A DNA stretch of 64,000 nt from Aquarana catesbeiana (Eukaryota; Chordata; Amphibia; Anura; Ranidae). Below the pieces are notes generated by a model. That model was not told the DNA's origin. It did no database searches and saw only the letters and a program-made list of their open reading frames with translations. The translations under genes were made by a program, and so were the position numbers. This document shows positions 22,256-35,100 of this stretch, in pieces; the first letter of the stretch is position 1; every line of letters begins with the position of its first letter. Where the stretch lies: the NCBI RefSeq assembly GCF_042186555.1, contig NC_133328.1, forward strand, positions 57,397,431 to 57,461,430, read 5' to 3'.

Positions 22256-22755
22256 TTAAAGTGATTGTAAAGGTTCGTTTTTTTTCTGTTTTTTTCAAAA
22301 TAACAAACATATTATATTTACCTCCTCTGTGCAGTTGGTTTCGCACAGAGCAGCCTCCTCTTCTTGGGTCCCTCTTTGCTGCTCCTGGCCCCTCCCTCCT
22401 TTGAGTGCCCCTCAGCCAGCAGCTTGCTACAGTGGGCACCCAAGCTGAGTCAGTGCTCCATGTATCCATTCAGACACGGAGCCTGACCTGGTCCCGCCCC
22501 CTCTCTCCCCTGATTGACTGACTGACTTTGATTGACATTCGTGGGAGCCAGTGGCACCACTGCTCTGTCTCAGCCAATCAGGAGGTGTGACTTGGATGGC
22601 TGAAGGGATCATGGACATGAGAGACTGGAGTGAGAAGGGGTTCAGGTTGGTAATTAGGGGGGGTGCTGGGGGGGCTGCTACACACAGAAGGTTTTTTATC
22701 TTAATGCATAGAATGCATTAAGATAAAAAACCTTCTGCCTTTACAACTCCTATAA
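22256..22755. mobile_element. TTAA-site MITE with a 25-bp perfect terminal hairpin
   Basis: The left end is TTAA followed by AGTGATTGTAAAGG. The right end is CCTTTACAACTCCTATAA, with the flanking tetranucleotide decayed to ATAA. A hairpin CTCTGTGCAG...CGCACAGAG lies at 22335-22360, and a long perfect hairpin at 22685-22737. It is non-coding; GC-rich frames within it are incidental. Confidence 0.7.
22685..22737. repeat. Perfect 25-bp hairpin with a 3-nt loop
   Basis: Arm 22685-22709 (CAGAAGGTTTTTTATCTTAA...) and arm 22713-22737 are exact reverse complements separated by AGA. The hairpin sits near the right end of the MITE at 22256-22755. Confidence 0.95.
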
Positions 22756-22871
22756 GCTACCAGTATGTCTTTGGAGTGTGGGAGGAAGCCTAAGTAAACA
22801 TAGGGAGAACATGCAAACTCCATGCATACTCTTTTCTATGCCTAAAAATGTGTTCTTTCTCTTTTACCCAG

Positions 22872-23121
22872 CAAAGTTGCAGAGGCAGATGGAGTCGCAG
22901 CATTAATTCATCTGCTGTCCGATAAAAGGGATGGAGTGGTTACTAACGCCTGCACAGTTCTCATCAACATGGCTGCACAAGAGTCTCTTCGGCTCACTAT
23001 ACAAGCTCAGGGTGTCATGAACGCTTTGGTGGAACCATTACAGTCCTCCAGCAGTCTGGTGCAGAGTAAAGCAGCGCTCACAGTGGCTGCCGTGGGGTGT
23101 GACGCAGATGCCAGAGCCGAG
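22872..23121 (+). CDS. ARMC3: ARMC3 exon (armadillo repeats), first in window
   Basis: The acceptor is TTTTACCCAG before 22872 and the donor is GAG|GTAAGA after 23121. The first base completes a codon split by the upstream intron; 83 full codons follow and the exon ends in phase 0. The translation contains E-A-D-G-V-A-A-L-I-H-L-L-S-D-K-R-D-G, the typical start of an armadillo repeat. This is followed by T-N-A-C-T-V-L-I-N-M-A-A-Q-E and V-Q-S-K-A-A-L-T-V-A-A-V. The segment corresponds to the last-but-one armadillo repeats of vertebrate ARMC3 (family knowledge). The upstream exon that must supply the first two bases of the split codon was not located in the window. Confidence 0.93.
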
Positions 23122-26100
23122 GTAAGAAACATTTGCAGACAAGACTGGGGATCCCCATATGTGGTGGAACCACGCTACCTTCTGGTCTTATAGATGTCAT
23201 ATGATTTAATTTCATTGACTTTAAGCTGTATGGAGTTTATCACTTTTCAGCTATGTTATAGCAGCTGTATTAGTTTCATCAACATGCTGAAAACAATGTA
23301 CCCAGAGGAGGGATGAGCAGAGGGATAAATGTAAACTGATTTTGCTGCAGAATTGATGTTTTTTTGTTGAGCCTCCCTTCTTTTTTTTCAGATGGTATTT
23401 CATTTCTTCTATGGATGAGGTCTATTTGGAAATGTTTTTTTCATTAAATCCACACAGCTTTCACCCATAATTTATAGATTTTCTAATTATATTTCAACTT
23501 TCAACTTTCATTTTCGGTGAAAGTTGTGCACAACATACAGATCCCCTGCAGATTTTCTAAGTTTGCCCACTTACAAAGAAATTAAGGGTCTGTAATTTTA
23601 TTATGGGTGTATCTTAAATGATAGAGACAGGATTTCAACCAAAATTCAGAAAAAACACATGCTATAAGTATAAGTTGCAGCTCAGTAAGTAAAATAAGTA
23701 TTTGATTCCTAAGCAAAACGTGACTTGGTGGAGAAACCCTTGTTGGCAAGCACAGAGGTAAGACATTTCTTGTATTTGGTGACCAGGTTTGAACACATCT
23801 CAAGAGGGATTTTGGTCCACTCTTCTTTACAGATCATCTATAAATCCTTAAGGTTTCTTGGCTGTCGCTTGGCAACTCAAAGTTTCAGCTCCCTCCATAC
23901 ATTTTCTGTAGGATTAAGGTCCGGAGACTGGCTAGGCCACTCCATGACCTTAATGTGCTTTTTCTTGAGCCACTCCTTTATTGCCTTGGCGGTATGTTTT
24001 GGGTCATTGTCATGCTGAAAGACCCATCCACGACCCATCTTTAGTGTTCTGGCTGAAGGTTCTTATCCAAGATTTTACAATACATGGCCCCGTCCATTGG
24101 CCCCTCAATGCGGCAAAGTCGGCCTGTACCTTTAGCAGAGAAACAGCCCCAAAGCATCATGTTTCCACCTCCAAGCTTGACTGTAGGGATGGTGTTCTTC
24201 CTCCATACACAGCGAGTCGAGTTAATGCCAAATAGCGCAATTTTCGTCTCATCTGACCACAGCACTTTCTCCCAATCGTTCTCTGAATCATTTGGATGTT
24301 CATTGGCAAACTTCAGATGGGCCTGTACATGTGCCTTCTTGAGGAGGGGGACCTTGCGGGTGCTGCAGGATTTGAATCCATGGGATATTGTGTTACCAAT
24401 GGTTTGTTTGGTGACTGTGGTCCCATACTTTTTCAAGGCACTGTAAATAAGTTTAGTGTTACATTTGCCAGCATTGATTGCTCTGAAGCATTTGTAGGCA
24501 TTTGTCCTCCAACCTGAAGGTAGTACTGTGCTGTGGCCATCTTCAGGTTGGAGTATATACTGCCCATTAAAGCGGTTGTATAGTCTTTTTTTTTACTTTT
24601 ACCTACAGGTAAGCCTATAATAAGGCTTACCTGTAGGTAAAAAAAATATCTCCTAAACCTTTATGGTTTAGGAGATATTCCCCTTGTTATGCGCCGCTGA
24701 CTGCAGCGGCGCATGCGCACAGGGGATTCTCGGCTGAAGCCCGGCAGCTGCCGGACCTTGCCGAGTAAGAAATCTCCCGCGCGCATGCGCGGGAGTGATG
24801 ACATCGCGGCTCCAGCCACTCACAGCGCTGGAACCGCGATACCCGGAAGACACGCCGAGGCAACATGACAGCTCCCTCGGCGTGGACCAGGTAAGATACT
24901 GACGCCTCGTTCTAAGGTAAGTATTTCATAATGAGCTAGTATGCGGTGCATACTAGCTCATTATGCCTTTTGCTTTACAGGGTTAAAAAAAAAAAAAAAA
25001 TTTTGCGGGTATACAACCGCTTTAAGAACTTGCCTACTGGGCACTTTTTCCACCTTTCTAACCAGACCAATTTTCACCTTTCAGTGCTGTCACACTTTCA
25101 ATGACAATTACTCAGTCATGCAATACTGTACCCATATGACATTTGTATCTTCTTTTGAGACAAATAGAGCTTTCTTTTGGCGGTAATTAATCACCACTGA
25201 GTTTTTTATTTTTTGCTAAACAAACAAAAAAAGACCGAAAATTTTGGGAAAAGAAAAACTTTTTTCTTTATTTCGGTTATAACATTTTGCAAATAAGTTA
25301 TTTTCCTTCTTCACTGATGAGGAAGCACTGATGAGGTGGCACTGCTGAGGAGGCAGTGATGAGCACTTGTTGGCGCTCATGGGGCTGCACTGTTAATAAG
25401 GGCACTGACACAGCTGATCACATGGTAAAGGGCTGCTGTGATTGGCCCTTTACTCTGTTCTGTGATCAGCTGTGTTTGAAGGACACAACGGTCACAGAGT
25501 GCACCCGATGCACACTGCAGGAGGCACGCAGGGACGGGGTTCTGAGAGGACATCTATTGACGCCCTCCCAGAACTGGACGACCGCGCTGTAGCCGTCTTT
25601 TGGCTATAGCGTGGTCGGCAAGTGGTTAAAAGCTAATTGTTCCCTGCTATGGGATCCAGGCAGCCATCTTGGGGAGGACACATCTTATTGGATACCGAAA
25701 TCCTGTGTGATTTGGGCAGTCATCTTAATGCAGAAATATAAAAATAATAGATTCTGCGTCATTTGGAGTAAGATAGGGACAGAGCCCCTCTCTAGTTAGG
25801 GAGAGCGTAGGAGTAGCTTTAGGGAGAGGATGGAAAGAGTAGGTTTCCCCTTACAGGGTGTTTCCTTTGTCAGCATCCTGGAGCAGGCTTCCACTTGCAG
25901 TAAGATATCTGCAAGGACATTTAGGTATCGCAGTGTGAACAAGCGGTATCATAGCCCCTCCTCTGGCATTTTGTGGTCTGCAAATATTACTATTGGAAAG
26001 TGCCTTGTGAATAAAAAGCGCCCTCTTCTGCCTGAAGATTTATAAAAGAGGAAAAATTTGGGACTTTGAGTGAAGCATGCAGGAACGCGTCTCCATCCCT

Positions 26101-29100
26101 ATATCATAGCAAAGAGGGGGGATTTTCGGGACTTTGAATGAGGTGGGTGGAAGTGGCTAAATGATAAGTCGGTTTAGAAAAGGATACCTTGTCAAAAAGC
26201 ATCACAGCATGACATAAATTCTTCTGCCTGAAGAAGTGTATGACCTGCAACATATGTGGTGCCATTGCTGTGCATTGCCTTAAAGTGATTGTAAATGATC
26301 ACCTTGTAAAGCAACCCATTCAGTTTAAAATGGAAATGAAATGCAAAACATTTTTGTGTAGATATAAAAAAAACATTATAAATACCATTTTTCCCTTTTT
26401 TTTAATAAGTTATCACATTCCCTTTGTTCTCAGCTGCATAAGAGCTGGGGGGAAGAGAAGCAGCAGCACACTGAGCTTCCAAGTGAATGGCTGTGCAGCA
26501 AGGGCATGTCAGGACAAGTCTGATCATTGGAGGAGAGCATACTGAGTTCCCAGCACGGCTAGATAACTGACCGTGGGTGTGCTCTCCTGCTTAGCGTGGT
26601 CAGTATTTAATAGGAAAGCAAGGGGACTGGCAGGAACACTAGGGATTTCACACAAGGAAAGCAATATAAAGAGAACAGGAGACTTTCTCATACAAGTACA
26701 TGGTACAGCAGGCACATATCAGGAATATGAAGTGTTGGGGTAACAAGCACTTTTTAATTCCGTGAATGGTCAATTTCTACAGTAAAGACAAAGTTTAATC
26801 GCTTACCGACCAGCCGCCGTCATTATACTGCGGCAGGTTGGCACGATCCTCTGAGCCATCGTAGCTATTCGTCGGCTCCTTAAAGCGGGATAGCAGACGT
26901 GCCCGCTGCATTGCGGGAGTGCCGATGCTCGTGGCCGACGGTCACGATGACCGCCAGCCATGAGCGATCGCGGGTATGAGAGGCAGAACAGGGACCGGTG
27001 TGTGTAAACACACAAATCCCTGTTCTGTTCTGTGAGGAGAGACAGATTGTGAGTTCCTAATAGCTAGGAATTACGATATGTCATTTCCTCTAGGTCAGCC
27101 CCCTCCCCCCACAGTTAGAAACACACACAGGGAACCCCTTGATCGCCCCCTAGTGTTAACCCCTTCCCTGCCAGTGACATTTTTACAGTAATCAATGCAT
27201 TTTTATAGCACTGATCGCTGTATAAATGGCAATGGTCCCAAAAATGTGTCAAAAGTGTCAGATGTGTCCGCAGTCCCGATAAACATCGCAGATCGCCGCC
27301 ATTACTAGTAAAAAAATAATAAAAATGCTATAAATCTATGCCCTATTTTGTAGACGCTATATATTTTGCGCAAACCAATCAATATACGCTTATTGCGATT
27401 TTTATTACCAAAAATATGTAGAAGAATACATATCGGCCTAAACTGAGAAAAAATGTGCTTTTTTTTAAAAAAAAAGAAATGGGGATATTTATTATAGCAA
27501 AAAGTACAAAATATTGTGTTTTTTTTTCAAAACTGTCGTTCTTTTTTTGTTTATAGCGCAAAAAATAAAAACCGCAGAGATGGTCAAATACCACCAAAAA
27601 AAAGTTTTATTTGTGGGAAAAAAAGGCCGTCAATTTTGTTTGGGCCGCGCAATTGTCAGTTAAAGTGACGCAGTGCCGAATCGCAAAAAATGGACTGGTC
27701 ATTCAGCAGCCAAATCTTCCAGGGCTGAAATGGTTAAGCATCTGCACGTGTTTACTCAATTCTCTGGTGCACTGGTTAGGCCCCGCCTACAATCAGTAGT
27801 GAATGATCCCTATAGAAGACCTCTGCTCTCGATCCTGCTCCATCATCCATATTTGCTATACATTTGACGCATTTTAAATTAAGATCTTTGCTTGCATTCA
27901 TCCTTTTCAGCCACTGCTAGAAAACTGTATAACTAGAGGGTATGATGAGGGTCAATTCCAGCAAAGCCAAGTACAGGAATCCAAAGAGATTCACCTACTA
28001 AAACTGCACTCCTTTTTTAGCAATTTCTGCATTTTATAGGTAACCAATACCTTAAAGTGATTTTACCATTCTGCATCTGCTCTAAGCTCTGATGGAAGTG
28101 TTAAGCATGTTTAAAATGAGAAAATTATCAAAATGATTTAAAGGCGCTTACTGTATAGGAAATCATTACAGCTTTCAAGGCACTGAAAGTCTTCCATCTG
28201 TCAGATTAGTACAATAAATCAATCAGTGGTAATCTGCAAGTACCCTGCAGGCGCAAATTGATGTCCTGTATTGTTGGCTATTAAACTGACACATTCATCG
28301 GTCTACCCTGATGGATATGTTTTTAAGGGAATGTGATGTGTTTTGCTTTTATTCTTACAAATCATATTTATTTTATACCTATAACTGCCACAAGTATGTT
28401 ACCGGAATGTAATTATGCAGGTTGAGCTAGGTTTTCACAACACTGATAGCACATTTACAATTTAATAAGGCTACAACTAGATTAAGGCTCGGTTCACACT
28501 GCAGTGATGCCGGAAACCTGCAAATCCACTGTGGGCTCCCTCATCGAATGTTTCACACTGCCCTATGCGAACTGCTGGGAGTGTCAATAAAAAGGTAATG
28601 ACACCCCCAAATCAGTTCGCATATCGCAGTGCGAACTGTCAATTCGCCACAGGAATCGGATCGCACGGGTGCGAACACTCATGCAATCCGATTCTGTTGC
28701 GGACCAAAAAAAGGGTCCTGTACGAGGTTGGTCCGAATGCAATGAAAATTCAGCCATACAATCTGCATGGCTGAGTTTGCATCGCACAGACATTGCAAGT
28801 GGTTAGCACTGCAGTGCGGTGCGAATCACATCTGATGTCTGACATCGCAGCAGTGGGAACCGGCCCTCAAGCCTAACTGGAGCTGACATGTTTTAAAGTG
28901 TATCTAATCCCAAAAACAGAAATTTAAAGCGGAAATTCACCTAAGAGCAGAAGTTCCGCTCCCCGCCCCTGCAATATCTGTAACATTTGGGATGGGGGAG
29001 CGGGTGCCTAGTTTTGACAGGTATCTGTTCCCACCATAGGTGTACGCAGCCTATTGCATTAGGGTGTGCACCCCAAAGCTCATATGTATGCATATACTGT

Positions 29101-32100
29101 ATTTATAGGACAGTAGGGCAATGGACAGTGTCGGTAGAGCAGTGGACAGTGTCAGAAAGGCAGAGATTGGTGTCAGTAGTTTATTTTTTATATATTTGTT
29201 TATGATTACTTTTTTCAATTTTATAATTTTTTACAAAAAATTTTTTACAATTTTTTTATTACTATTTTTTACAATTTTTTTTAGGAGCTCCATTGGGGGC
29301 TTTGGTGAAATATCATGGGTCTAAACAGACCCCTGATGTCTCACTTTTGAGACAGAGAAAGGGACTAAGGACAGATATTCCCCAGTCCCTTTCTCTGCAG
29401 CCAAGCAGCAGGGGAAATGTGCCCAGCACAGGGTGATTAGGGTGTGCCCAGGCACACCTGGCACACCCTGTGCACACGCCCATGGTTCCCACTTTCGCTC
29501 TCCCTGCCTGCAACCTTCTGGGACACACCACAGCAGTGCCGGGACAAGGTCACCTAGAGCCCAGGGCAAACATGCCAAACTGTGCCCCCTCCCCCCAAGA
29601 TGTATTAACAAAAAAATCCCCTTAATGTGCATGATTACCCCCTAAGCGTACTCCTCCCAGTACAAATTTGCCTTACCCCTTTGTAAAAATTAAGGTGATT
29701 TGAAGAAACCTGTGTTAAGAGAAATATGCTGGCTGCCATTTCTGATGTCTCTTTGCTAAAATACTAGTCACCTGGCTGTCACACTGGTACTTTGGCTTTA
29801 GGACTTTCAGAATCACTTGCAATCGCCTTGCACAAGTATAGTAATAAGGAATTGCAGCTTTTATTGGCTGAATGCTTATTCCAGGTCTGTTACCCAGAAG
29901 TACTGAAGCCAGAGTAGGCCTGGTTCACACCTATGCATTTTTTAGTGCTTTTTACAGAAACGCACTACAGTCCATTTAACATGGGTTCCTATGGGACACG
30001 TTCACATCTATGCTTTTTTCAGCTGTTGTGTTTTTGGAAAGGGTCAGGGACTTTTTTAAACACAAAACGGTGCATTTTTGATTCGATAGATTTCAATAGA
30101 GAAGCTGTAGGAAAGCATGTTGTGCGGTTTTTGCCGCAATTTTACCACAATTTGTGTTTTTTAATCTGCCCAACAACAAATTGGTCAAAAAAAAAATAAA
30201 AGCATAAAGAATACAAAACGCCTCAAAAAACAGGAAAAACGTGTGCAAAAATGCAAAAAGCACTGCAGATACAGATCAAAAACAAACTGCATAGGTGTGC
30301 CTTAGCCAGGCAACTAGCATTTTCAAAACGCGGTCAGAAATGGAAGCTTACTTATTATTTTATGACAGGTGCACTTTAACAAGTATATTAGAAAAAATAG
30401 GCATATAGTTTTGTCAATTGCTAACGTATTTGACATGTGTATAAGTAAACTTAAACATGATATCCAGTTTAGGAACACCGCGGGACTGACCTATCTTGTT
30501 AAATTTCTGAACTCCGATTATGATGAGGTTCGGAGAAATGCATGCTGGGCCATTGCTGTGTGTGGAAATGAAGAATTGACCGCGGCTGAACTCTATAGAT
30601 TGGGGTAAGTAAAGCATTAACACTAATAGAGATTCATTGATGCGCTTCATTAAGTGCGGTCTTTAAATTAAAACTGTAATCCAAATAATTAAGCTAGATC
30701 CACATTTAATACTTGAATGGATGTGTTTTTATGTATGTTAATATTTTAAGCTTTATATGCTGAAATAAACTGCCAAGGTCATAATGATAGACTACAAACT
30801 ATTTGTATCTTAAAGTACAAATCCACTTTTATCAATTAGAGATTAAATTGCAGGATAGACCACATTTTCCTTAGCTGCTATTTTCTCATACTGTAAGGCT
30901 AGGTTTCCACTATTGCGACCTGAAAGTCGCAATTTTGCCACAATTTTGATGCGACTGGAAACAATGTCTGTGTATTCTTAAGGTCTATGGACCTCAAGTT
31001 GCTTCAAAGTGGGACCAAAGTAGTGCAGGGACTACTTTGAAGTCGCTGCGACTTGAAGTTGCTTAGATATGAATGGTACTCATTGGAAATCAAGGGGAAC
31101 GACTTGTCATGCGACTTTGCAGTCCCAAGTCGCATGATAAGTCGCACTAGTGGAAAGTAGTAGTAGACCAGTCTCATGATACAACCCCTAAAGCAGGGCT
31201 GGGACAAGGGGTGGGCAGGAGGGGCAGCTACCCTGGGCACTGTGGTATCATGTTAGGTGGGGGGGACGCACCGTGAGGAGATTGAGGGGGGAGGAGATTT
31301 CTTTTGGAGGAATTTGGGGGGCAGCAGGGAAAAATAATTGTTCTAGGAGGGGGAATTTGGGTGTGCGAGTGGTGATTCAGGAGAATTTCTGTTGTGAGGG
31401 GGGTAGGAGAAGAGGATTTGTGTTAGGAGGGGGGGATTTGGGGGCTTTGTGCTAGAAGAGATGATATGGTAGAAGGTGGGGGGATTTGTGCTAGAAGGAG
31501 ATTTCAAAAAAGGGCGGGCTCGGGGCGCAGAGAGTGCGCTCTGATCCCACCCAATTGTGTCACCATAGTGAATGAATTTTCGCTATCTTCACACTACAGT
31601 GCCTCCCTGCCAATCAGGAGGCAGATTGGTGAGACCTGTTTTCCGATTGGCCAAAGCGCCAGGCAAACCTATTGGATGCCTAGTGGTGCTCTGGCAAGCA
31701 GAGGAGGAGGCATGAGAGGAGCGGACACCTCCGCCGCTGCTGCTGCCCGAATGTGGAGGAGAGGAGGAGAGTGGAGACACAGAGGATGCTCTTCAGCCCG
31801 GTAAGTGCCGGACCTCTCGTGGGGGTGGGGTAGGGGTCTAGAGCTGTGAGCCCCGAGGGGGGGTGGGGGTGTGCAAGTGCCAGCTGCGTGCCCCGAGGTG
31901 GGGTGTGCAAGTGCTATATATAGTCCTATATACCCTATCTCTAATGCTCACCTATATACCATATCTCTAATGCTCACCTATATACCCTATCTGTAATGCT
32001 CACCAATATACCATATCTGTAATGCTGCCCTATATACCATATCTGTAATGCTCACCTATATACCCTATCTGTAATGCTGAGCTATATATCCCGATCTGTG

Positions 32101-35100
32101 AGGCTGAGCTATATACTCTGTCCTGTGACGCTGAGTTGTATACTTCTGACACTATGGGTGGAAGCAAATGGAATACAGGGGAAAGAGTGGGTGGATTACA
32201 TAAGGGGTGGGGCTTATGAGAAGTGGAAGGGGTCAATAAGGAAGGGCGGGGTCTGGCGCCCCCCATCCGAAAACTTCACCAGCCGTCACTGCACAAGAAT
32301 AAAAATGCAGAATGGTAAAGCTTACTTTCCTTAGATTGGGTGGCTGCATTTGTTTTCTTTAATTTTGCAAGCTAAGAACACTTTCAGCAAGTACAGAAAA
32401 TGCCTGTTGGTCTTGTCAAAAATTCCGTGTCCTTGTCACTTCCTGTAAACTGCACCAAAGCATATCATCCTTCTAGATATCTTTTATAAACCAACAGTTG
32501 CCCTGCAACCCATGTATTGGAGATGAAGTGATATAGGTCCGTGTCAGGAGAGCAGCCTAGGGTGACAACCATGGCTCCCTTAGGCCCCTTTCACACTGGG
32601 GCGGTTTGCAGGCGGTATTGCGCTAAAAATAGCACCTGCAAACCGCCCCTAAACAGTCTCCGCTGTTTGTTCAGTGTGCAAGCCCGAGGGCTTGCACACT
32701 GAAGCGGTGCGCTGGCAGGAGAAGAAAAAATCTCCTGTCAGCCGCATCTTTGGAGCGGTGAAGGAGCGGTGTATTCACCGCTCCTGCCCATTGAAATCAA
32801 TGGGACAGCGCGGCTATACCGCGGTAATACCGTGGCTATAGCCGCGCTATACGAGGGGTTTTAACCCTTTTTCGGCCGCCAGCGGGGGGTTAAAACCGCT
32901 AGCGGCCGAATACCGCGGTAAAACAGCGCTAAAAATAACGCTGTTTTACCGCCGACGCCCCCTACCGCCCCAGTGTGAAAGGGGCCTTAGTGGAGGACAA
33001 GAAGTGACACCCAGGGACAATAAATGTGTTTTTGTAGAATTACTGGGTGAAAATAAAGCAAAATAAGCTTGAAGAAAGAAAATTATTGCAGCTACCACAC
33101 CAAGGATCAGAAAGCTGCAATATATTACATTTTTGTTTTTTGGTTTTAATACACTTTAATTAAAGGTTTGCTTTAAATATGTAAGCATTCCTATTGGGTT
33201 TTAAAGAATATGTAACCAACCCCTCACCTTGTAAAACAACCAATTCTGTTTAAAATAGAAATGAAAGGCAAAACATTTTTTGTATAGATATAAAAATATT
33301 ATAAATACTTTTTTTAAATAATTTTTTAAATACTTTTTTAGAAGTGATGACATTCCCTCTGTTCTCAGCTGCATAAGGGGCTGGGGGAGGAAAAGCAGCA
33401 GCACACTGATCTTCCCAGTGAAAAGCTGTGCGGGGGGGGCACAGGGCATGTCAGGAAATCATTGGGGGGGGGCAGGCTGAGTTTCCAGCACAGCTAGAGA
33501 ACTGACCATGGTGTGCTCTCATGCCTAGTGTGGTCAGTTTTTTTTATTAGGAACGCAAAGAGACTGACAGGAACACCAGGTATTTCACACAAAGGAAACA
33601 ATACAAAGAGAACAGGAGATTGTAAGCTCTAAGGAGCAGGGCCCTCTGATTCCTACTGTATCAAATTGTATTGTATTTGTACTGTCTACCCTCAAGTTGT
33701 AAAGCGCTACGTAAACTGTTGGCACTATATAAATACTGTATAATAATAATAATAATAATAATAATACTTTCTCATACAAGTACATGGTACAGCAGGCATA
33801 TATCGAAATATGACATTTTGGGTTTACATATTCTTTAATCCCACTACAGAAAGATTCACATAATCATAATCAATTCATGTAATAAAGCTGTAGTAAACCA
33901 CACCATTTTTTTTTTTAAACCCTGTAAGGTAAAGACTAATGTGCTAGTATGCATCGCATTCTAGCACATTAGGAAATACTTACTTTAGAACAAAGCTCTC
34001 CATCGCTGCGCTGTCACCATTAAAGGTGCTTCCATCTTCACTTGGCCTTCCTCCCGGGTTTGCGCCCTCCGGTCATCTGATCAGCCGCGCCACAATGACA
34101 TCACTCCTGCATATGTGTGCAGGAGTCAGACCGTGACACGGAGCTCTGTAGGGGCGGCACGGGTATACCGTCCCTTCAGAGCGCATGCGCCAGTGACGTC
34201 ACTGGCTGCATGCAGTGTGAACGGTTTAGGAGCTATTCACAGTACCTACAGGTAAGCCTTATTATAATCTTATCTGTACAGGTATAAGTTTACAAAAAGG
34301 GTTTATTTCCACTTTAAGATTATTTTCCATCCCAACCACGTGCCCCTGATTTGGTGTACTGTACCCCCGATGGCCACCATTATTCTTGTAATTCCTGTGC
34401 GGCTGCATAGGGTGTACAGGCACTGTGTCCACTCCTACAAAAGTGCTTATCAAAATAATATTTGCAAAAATATGTTGATGTTGTTCTGCCTTTAAAACTG
34501 GTCACCCTTTTTGTTTTTGTGTTCAGGGCTTATGATGTTCTCCAGGAGATAAATCTTTCAGCAAGTCGCAGAAGCAATTTTAGCGAGCTGGCTCTGAACA
34601 AGATGCTAGATAATAATCTTTCTCTGAAATACAACCAGAAAGGAATTTTATCCTACAACAACCTCATAAACGATGGATTTTATGATCACGGCCGGGTACG
34701 TTAGAACAAGGGTATAAGTCATGTATAGATGGTGTGATACTACTATGGAGTACATCATGAAATTGTCACAAAATTAGCTGCATAACACAGTTTAGAGTAG
34801 ACTTTAATCCAGTTAAATCCAAAAGTTTCTAAAGTACATTTTAGTTAATTATGGCAATTTCACTTTGAAAACAAACACTTTACACTGTTAATATTTGTGC
34901 CAATTTCTTACCTACAGATAAAACCAGATGCAAAGTTACCATCTCTGGAAGAACTTAGTAAACAGGAGCTAAACCAAAGGCGGGCAGTTATTTTAATCAA
35001 TACAAGATTACCCGAACTGTAAGTGATGAGCTGAGCTGCTAAGCCACATCTGGCAGTGGGGACGGCAAGATAAGCTGCCGGCAAAACAGGTTCAATGCTT

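Larger units (their letters stand above)
22225..22826. repeat. Old dispersed repeat split by a MITE insertion
   Basis: 22232-22252 ('aggaccaatttagacagg' type) and 22756-22826 (CTACCAGTATGTCTTTGGAG, then GGGAGAACATGCAAACTCCA) are two parts of one repeat. The second part also occurs at 48440-48540. Removing the MITE at 22256-22755 restores a continuous repeat with a single TTAA at the junction. Confidence 0.7.

Noticed and set aside
1..22871. Search for the upstream ARMC3 exons
   Set aside because: No splice-bounded frame with armadillo-type sequence was found by eye; presumed to lie beyond the window start or to be too short to recognise.
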